A DNA stretch of 18,409 nt from Actinomyces sp. (GTDB lineage: Bacteria; Actinomycetota; Actinomycetes; Actinomycetales; Actinomycetaceae): NCBI GenBank assembly GCA_012837655.1, contig DUQT01000224.1, positions 1-18,409 of the forward strand. The letters run 5' to 3'. Both the position numbers and the translations under genes were made by a program. Shown piece after piece: positions 14,338 to 18,409 of the stretch; position 1 is the stretch's first letter, and each line of letters opens with the position of its first letter. Below the pieces are notes generated by a model that ran no database searches, was not told where the DNA came from, and saw only the letters and a list, made by a program, of their open reading frames with translations.

Positions 14338-14856
14338 TCACTCAATCTGGTCGTCAAAGTCGTATGTTTCTGGCATTTCTGCGTGCCCGGCAAGGTGGAA
14401 GATGAGCACGTCCGGCTTCATCCGCAGTCGCTGGGTTTGCGCGACCTGCTGGTTGTAGAATCTGCGCGCCGCCTGCAGCTCAAATGCGTTGGTTTCAAGC
14501 TTGTGCGCAACCTGGCGTAGCTCGGCATTCGCGGTTGCAAACCGAGGGAAGAACACGTCGCGCAGCCACCTTGTAATAGCTGATTCTGTGCTGGAGGTGT
14601 GCCCGAACTCCTCTGGTTCCGCTGTGTTGATGAGCTTTCGCAGGTCATTGGCAGCCTGAGTGTCGATCGCGCGAATCAGGGATTCCGCGTCAAGTAATGT
14701 GGCTCTCCGTGCCTTCAGGTGCCGGTTGACAGTCACCTTTGCCTGCATGACTTGGCGGTGCAGTCTGTCGACCCGCCGAGCCCGCAGAATCAGCCACCAC
14801 GCCGCAAGGACAACGATAGCGACCAGGATGATGGCAAGCGTTGCTCCGTGTCCCAC
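14338..14856 (-). CDS. LemA-like membrane protein
   Basis: A 172-residue protein with one N-terminal membrane helix (about 6-24, then RARR as a positive stop) and a long helical part. RLHRQVMQAKVTVNRHLKAR (31-50) resembles the LemA segment that precedes its helical bundle, and RFYNQQVAQTQRLRMKPDV (132-150), followed by an LAGH...P..Y-F stretch, resembles the LemA C-terminus (YN..V...N). The N-terminus points to a membrane-anchored protein, probably with the helices in the cytoplasm. Function unknown. The start is GTG, overlapping the pimA stop as TAGTG, with AAAGGG upstream. See the Nudix entry for its likely fused counterpart in mycobacteria. Confidence 0.75.
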   Translation of the reverse strand: MGHGATLAIILVAIVVLAAWWLILRARRVDRLHRQVMQAKVTVNRHLKARRATLLDAESLIRAIDTQAANDLRKLINTAEPEEFGHTSSTESAITRWLRDVFFPRFATANAELRQVAHKLETNAFELQAARRFYNQQVAQTQRLRMKPDVLIFHLAGHAEMPETYDFDDQIE

Positions 14857-16052
14857 TACTTACCCTTTCCGCTGTGCGCATCCGAGTTGCGACTCAGTAC
14901 CTGCCGAACACTGTCTAACAGAGTGTCCGTATTTGAAACCGGCACGCTCGCAGTACCAATGACCGTTGCGTAGACGGCCAGGATCTTGTCCGTCACAACA
15001 CCCCAGTCATACAGCTTCGACGCCTCGTGCCCAGTCGCCGCCAGCTTTTTGCGTTCCTCCGGATTATCGAGAGCATGGTTAATTACCCGCGCTAAATCAT
15101 CCGAATCGCCCGAAGTGAACAGGTATCCCAGTTGGCCTCCGTTTAGAACCAGTCGGAACGCCTCAATGTCACTGGCGATTACGCACGTACCTGCAGACAT
15201 TGCTTCTACGAGGACGATGCCGAATGACTCTCCCCCGGTCTGCGGCGCAATGTATGCGGTGGCTCCGTGATACAGGGAGTTGCGCTGCTGCGGATTCACA
15301 TCACCAACGAACTCGACGTTGTCGGGAAACTTTTCTTCAAGTTTCCGCACTGGCGCATCGTCTCCGCGCCCACCAATCAGGAACCGCGCGGTTGGATGTT
15401 GCTCCACAACCGGCCCAATTGCATCTGCGAGGACGTGTAGGCCCTTGCGGGGCTCGTCCAGTCTGCCCAGCCAAAAGATAACGGGGGCGTCGTCCGTGCC
15501 CTTCCATTCGGGCGTGTCCTCAGCGGTAGCCAACGGTTCGCGGTAAACACCGTTTGGAATGATGACCGCGTCGCCTCCCTGGTGTTCAATCAGGGTTCTA
15601 CGCGCCTCGTTCGACACGGCAATGCGTCCCGCAATCCGATCCAGAAGCGGCCGCAGGATCGGGACAGCCAAGCCAAGCGCGCGCGATTTCACCATCGAAG
15701 TGTGGAACGTCGCAACGATCGGCGACTTCGCATTTGCAAGCGCAATCAGCGAAATCGAGGGCGCAAGCGGCTCGTGGATATGAACCACATCGAAGTTACC
15801 GTGCTCCAGCCACGCCCTCGTTTCTAAAATTGCTTTCGGACTTAACGAAAGTTGCGCGACGGACCCGTTGTAAGGAATCGAATAGGACCCCGAGACCGCT
15901 GTGATGAAGTCCGGCACTTCGGCCTTTTCGACGGGGGCGAGGACGTCCACGTCGTGTCCGCGCTTGATCAGCTCGGTCGCGAGGTCACGCACGTGGTACT
16001 GCACGCCTCCCGGAGCGTCAAACGAGTAGGGGCAGACAATTCCGATTTTCAT
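14856..16052 (-). CDS. pimA: Phosphatidylinositol alpha-mannosyltransferase PimA
   Basis: GT4-family (GT-B fold) enzyme that transfers the first mannose from GDP-mannose to phosphatidylinositol at the inner face of the membrane, the first step to PIM, lipomannan and lipoarabinomannan-type glycolipids; 398 residues. It matches mycobacterial PimA closely by eye: CPYSFDAPGGVQYHV (7-21), IPYNGSVA (59-66), HIHEPLAPS (91-99), FHTS with H118, GRLDEPRKGL (196-205) and the EX7E motif GESFGIVLVEA with E275 and E283. The C-terminal 30 residues are variable. The ATG overlaps the acyltransferase stop as ATGA, so the two are translationally coupled. Confidence 0.95.
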   Translation of the reverse strand: MKIGIVCPYSFDAPGGVQYHVRDLATELIKRGHDVDVLAPVEKAEVPDFITAVSGSYSIPYNGSVAQLSLSPKAILETRAWLEHGNFDVVHIHEPLAPSISLIALANAKSPIVATFHTSMVKSRALGLAVPILRPLLDRIAGRIAVSNEARRTLIEHQGGDAVIIPNGVYREPLATAEDTPEWKGTDDAPVIFWLGRLDEPRKGLHVLADAIGPVVEQHPTARFLIGGRGDDAPVRKLEEKFPDNVEFVGDVNPQQRNSLYHGATAYIAPQTGGESFGIVLVEAMSAGTCVIASDIEAFRLVLNGGQLGYLFTSGDSDDLARVINHALDNPEERKKLAATGHEASKLYDWGVVTDKILAVYATVIGTASVPVSNTDTLLDSVRQVLSRNSDAHSGKGK

Positions 16053-16954
16053 TGCTCACCTGTCTCTTCGGCACTTCGAGCGTGACGTTCACGCGCCCTG
16101 GCCAGGCGTTCCTGGTCCAGATCATCTACAAAAAGCGGTTGTAACATGTGCCAATCTGCCAGATTAGTCTGGATCAAGGGCACTACAGCGTCCACCCACG
16201 CTTGCGTGTCGGCCTCGACATCCCCGGTTGTTTCAACAGGGTGCAGATTTAGCGTGTACTTCAAACCATGCTGATCGCGTTTCGACGACATGTGGTTAAC
16301 CCACAGCGGCGCATCCAACTGTTTCGCCAAGGCTGCCGGCCCAGCCGCAACCAGTGCGCGATGTCCACCGAAATCGACTTCGACGCCACTTCCAGTTATG
16401 TCGCGATCCGCCAAAAGTGGTACGAGGACGTTCCTGCCCTTCACCTGCTCGCGCAGTGTGTCGAAGATGCCGCGCTTCGCGGGGAGGATCTCCATTCCCA
16501 GTGATTGGCGAGTCTTCACGAAATAGTCATACAGCTCAGGCGGCTGTAGCACTTCGGCAACAGTTACGACCTTGCCGAGCTCATAGTTCGCCCAGGCCCC
16601 AGCCAAATCCCAATTACCCGAATGTGTCATCGCTACCACAACTGGCCCCTGCTCGAGCGCTTCGAGCAACTGTTCTTGATTGGTCGCGTCCACAGAACTG
16701 CGGATCTTTTGTTCACTCCACCGATGTAGCGACGGCGTTTGCGCAAACATCTCAAAGTACGACGCAAACGCGCGTCGAACGTGATCATTTCCAAGTGGAA
16801 AATCAGCGAGCCGCTGATGATTCTTAATCAACTGCTCTTTTGAACCGCTGGGAAATAGGCCGGTCAGGTGTCCGGCAGTTCGTCCGGCTCCAGCGGCAAG
16901 TGATGTGGGAACGTGTCCGAGGGCGCTAAACAGCGGTACCAGGGCGCGACTCAA
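16049..16954 (-). CDS. patA: Phosphatidylinositol mannoside acyltransferase (PatA-like)
   Basis: Lysophospholipid acyltransferase-fold enzyme that, in mycobacteria, acylates the mannose placed by PimA; 301 residues. The HX4D catalytic motif reads HSGNWD (H111, D116), and a conserved glutamate follows in GVEVDFGG (E192), as in PatA. An amphipathic N-terminus suggests membrane association. The start is TTG, chosen because GGAGG (16963-16967) lies 8 nt upstream inside the end of pgsA. The gene sits between PIP synthase and pimA, the same order as Rv2612c-Rv2611c-Rv2610c. The related lipid A acyltransferase LpxL has the same fold, but the context makes PatA far more likely. Confidence 0.93.
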   Translation of the reverse strand: MSRALVPLFSALGHVPTSLAAGAGRTAGHLTGLFPSGSKEQLIKNHQRLADFPLGNDHVRRAFASYFEMFAQTPSLHRWSEQKIRSSVDATNQEQLLEALEQGPVVVAMTHSGNWDLAGAWANYELGKVVTVAEVLQPPELYDYFVKTRQSLGMEILPAKRGIFDTLREQVKGRNVLVPLLADRDITGSGVEVDFGGHRALVAAGPAALAKQLDAPLWVNHMSSKRDQHGLKYTLNLHPVETTGDVEADTQAWVDAVVPLIQTNLADWHMLQPLFVDDLDQERLARARERHARSAEETGEQ

Positions 16955-16957
16955 TGA

Positions 16958-17575
16958 CTAGGCCTCCAGTTCCTTCTTGGCAGCAAGAATTCGCTGAATG
17001 ACCGTGACGGTGGAAGCAAACGCAACCCACGTTAATCCAACTCCCAGGATCCACATAGGCAGGCCCAGGCTGACCAGGAACACGGCTACTAGCACGACCA
17101 GTAGCCTGTCTGTTCGCTCAGCGATGCCGACTTTGGCCTCCGCTCCAACGGATTCCGCTCGTGCGCGTGCATAGGGCACGGTCGCAGCACCAATAATCGT
17201 GATGAATCCGGCGATAAGTAGCCAAGTCCGCATACCCGACGGAGCCATCGAAACTGCAATCCAATACACTACTGAACTGAATACAGCCCCGTCTCCAATG
17301 CGGTCTAGCGTGGAATCTAGGAAGGCTCCAAACTCTGAAGATTCCCCTTGAAGACGGGCCAAAGTGCCGTCTAGGGAATCGGCGAACAGAACCAGTGCAA
17401 CAACTACGACACCGACAGTCCAGTGCCCCGTTGCAAGCAGTCCAACAGATGCCGCAACTGTCGCCACAGTTCCCGCCACGGTGACGTGGTTAGGATGAAC
17501 GCCTAGCCGAGCCAGGCCTTTTGCAGGCGCGGTGAAAACTTTACGTGCTAGGTCTCGACCATGCGCTCCAAGCAT
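16958..17575 (-). CDS. pgsA: Phosphatidylinositol phosphate synthase (CDP-alcohol phosphotransferase)
   Basis: Integral membrane enzyme, 205 residues, that in actinobacteria joins CDP-diacylglycerol and inositol 1-phosphate to form phosphatidylinositol phosphate, the precursor of phosphatidylinositol. The CDP-alcohol phosphotransferase motif is complete: D66, D69-G70, A73-R74, G83, D87, D91 (DG-x2-AR-x8-G-x3-D-x3-D). About six membrane helices are visible (around 30-50, 52-66, 95-112, 117-133, 155-172 and 176-195). The family also includes phosphatidylglycerol phosphate synthase; adjacency to patA and pimA argues for the inositol enzyme. The ATG is 2 nt after the HIT stop. Confidence 0.93.
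   Translation of the reverse strand: MLGAHGRDLARKVFTAPAKGLARLGVHPNHVTVAGTVATVAASVGLLATGHWTVGVVVVALVLFADSLDGTLARLQGESSEFGAFLDSTLDRIGDGAVFSSVVYWIAVSMAPSGMRTWLLIAGFITIIGAATVPYARARAESVGAEAKVGIAERTDRLLVVLVAVFLVSLGLPMWILGVGLTWVAFASTVTVIQRILAAKKELEA
16963..16967 (-). promoter_or_regulatory. Ribosome-binding site setting the patA TTG start
   Basis: GGAGG on the minus strand, inside the last codons of pgsA and 8 nt before the TTG at 16954. Confidence 0.65.
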
Positions 17576-17577
17576 TA

Positions 17578-18132
17578 TTAATCAACCGACTCCCAGTTTT
17601 CTGCCAGTAGTTGACGCGCGTCCTCAAGTAGCTGCGGGACCGCCTTTGTCTGGGCGATGATAGGCAGGAAGTTAGCGTCCCCACCGTAGCGTGGAACCAC
17701 GTGCTGGTGCAGGTGCGCAGCAATGCCGGCGCCTGCGACCTCGCCCTGATTCATCCCCAGGTTGAAACCCTGCGCGTTCACGACTTGTTTCAAGACCTTC
17801 ATCGCCTGAACTGTGAGCGCAGAGATCTCGTCGCGTTCCTGCACGGTCAGATCCGGGTACCACGACGTGTGGCGGTACGGACAGATCAGCAGGTGCCCCG
17901 AGTTGTACGGGAACAGGTTCATAAGTACAAACGCGTTCTCGCCGCGGTAAACGATCAGACCTTCTTCATCGCTCAGTTTCGGTGCGCGACAAAAGGGGCA
18001 GTCCGCTCGATCTTGAGTGCGCGGTTTGGCATCGCCCTCCACGTATGCCATGCGATGCGGCGTCCACAGCCTTTGGAAAGGGTCTGGGACCCCCGCGAAC
18101 TCAAACGAGCTTTCTACCTGGTCTTTGTCCAT
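17578..18132 (-). CDS. HIT-family nucleotide phosphorylase/hydrolase (Ap4A phosphorylase-like)
   Basis: Cytoplasmic histidine-triad protein, 184 residues. The triad HLHQHVVPR (140-148) has H140, H142 and H144; a CPFC pair (C45, C48) with later histidines suggests a structural zinc site; NSGHLLI is at 77-83. Its slot between thrS and pgsA matches Rv2613c, which from memory was shown to be an Ap4A phosphorylase. Aminoacyl-tRNA synthetases produce Ap4A, so a gene coupled to thrS makes sense as a disposal enzyme. The ATG overlaps the thrS stop as TGATG. The exact substrate cannot be read from the sequence. Confidence 0.92.
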   Translation of the reverse strand: MDKDQVESSFEFAGVPDPFQRLWTPHRMAYVEGDAKPRTQDRADCPFCRAPKLSDEEGLIVYRGENAFVLMNLFPYNSGHLLICPYRHTSWYPDLTVQERDEISALTVQAMKVLKQVVNAQGFNLGMNQGEVAGAGIAAHLHQHVVPRYGGDANFLPIIAQTKAVPQLLEDARQLLAENWESVD

Positions 18133-18409
18133 CAGTTATTCTGCCGCTCTCTAATGACCTTAACGATGCGCTCAATCGCTTCATCCACGGGCACACCATT
18201 GTCCTGCGAGCCGTCGCGGAACCGGAACGATACAGCGCCCGCGTCGACGTCCTCACCGCCCGCAATCAGGGTGAACGGAATCTTCTCCTTAGTTGCGTTG
18301 CGGATCTTCTTGCCGAAACGGTCGTCAGAGTGGTCAACCTCAACGCGAACACCCTCTGCGCGAAGCTTGCTCGCGACATCTTCCAGGTAGTCGCCAAACA
18401 CGTCTGCGA
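18132..18409 (-). CDS. thrS: Threonine--tRNA ligase, C-terminal part (truncated by the window edge)
   Basis: The last 92 or so residues of ThrRS; the rest lies beyond the right edge. They form the anticodon-binding domain: VEVDHSDDRFGKKIRNATKEKIPF (in two parts), TLIAGGEDV, then AVSFRFRDGSQDNGVPVDEA, a stretch typical of actinobacterial ThrRS. The catalytic core is not visible here. The stop overlaps the HIT start codon, so thrS appears to head the HIT-pgsA-patA-pimA group. Confidence 0.92.
   Translation of the reverse strand, partial: ADVFGDYLEDVASKLRAEGVRVEVDHSDDRFGKKIRNATKEKIPFTLIAGGEDVDAGAVSFRFRDGSQDNGVPVDEAIERIVKVIRERQNN

Noticed and set aside
17701..18390. Plus-strand open frame (229 codons) opposite the HIT and thrS genes
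   Set aside because: Both minus-strand genes carry clear family motifs; the plus-strand translation looks like a codon-bias shadow.

Overview
The window is an ordinary, gene-dense stretch of an actinobacterial chromosome with no mobile element, CRISPR array, phage gene or RNA gene that I can see. Three genes for phosphatidylinositol mannoside synthesis (PIP synthase, PimA, PatA-like acyltransferase) sit next to a thrS / Ap4A-phosphorylase-like HIT pair, and the gene order matches the block around Rv2579-Rv2614c of Mycobacterium tuberculosis (order recalled, not searched). The unusual HisRS type (SGFPEWLP start, FDLTVP motif) and a DUF349 gene beside rel resemble Actinomycetaceae or Bifidobacteriales. 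GC looks moderate by eye, so a lower-GC Actinomycetaceae member is my best guess; genus is not determinable here.

Layout, in the direction of transcription of the minus strand (high to low coordinates): thrS (partial, 3' end), HIT nucleotide phosphorylase, pgsA/PIP synthase, PatA-like acyltransferase, pimA, a LemA-like membrane protein, a Nudix hydrolase, yebC, ruvC, ruvA, ruvB, yajC, secD, secF and apt. Neighbours are separated by 81 nt or less and many overlap by 1-8 nt, so this looks like one long transcription unit or a few nested ones, ending in a strong hairpin terminator at 6169-6202. Then comes rel (bifunctional (p)ppGpp synthetase/hydrolase) with its own promoter, facing a plus-strand DUF349 coiled-coil gene. 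The two converge on a hairpin at 3746-3782. DUF349 diverges from a metallo-beta-lactamase-fold hydrolase gene, which is followed by hisS and by the first codons of another gene at the left edge.

The genes fall into five jobs: tRNA charging (ThrRS, HisRS), alarmone and nucleotide turnover (HIT, Rel, Apt, Nudix), envelope lipid synthesis (PIP synthase, PatA, PimA), Holliday-junction processing (RuvABC) and protein export (YajC-SecD-SecF). YebC adds translation rescue. Compared with M. tuberculosis the block is compact: the pdxS/pdxT and tesB-type genes between pimA and yebC, the genes between ruvB and yajC, and the lipoprotein gene between secF and apt are all missing here.

No gap of 300 bases or more lacks a gene. 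The two largest are about 205 nt each (2153-2357 and 6128-6331). I do not see a convincing undescribed system. The points most worth a second look are the eukaryote/archaea-like HisRS, the split of a LemA-Nudix fusion into two genes, the thrS-HIT coupling, probable leaderless starts for rel and the MBL hydrolase, a perfect 14-bp palindrome between ruvC and ruvA, and a Ca-loop-like motif in an acidic SecD insert.
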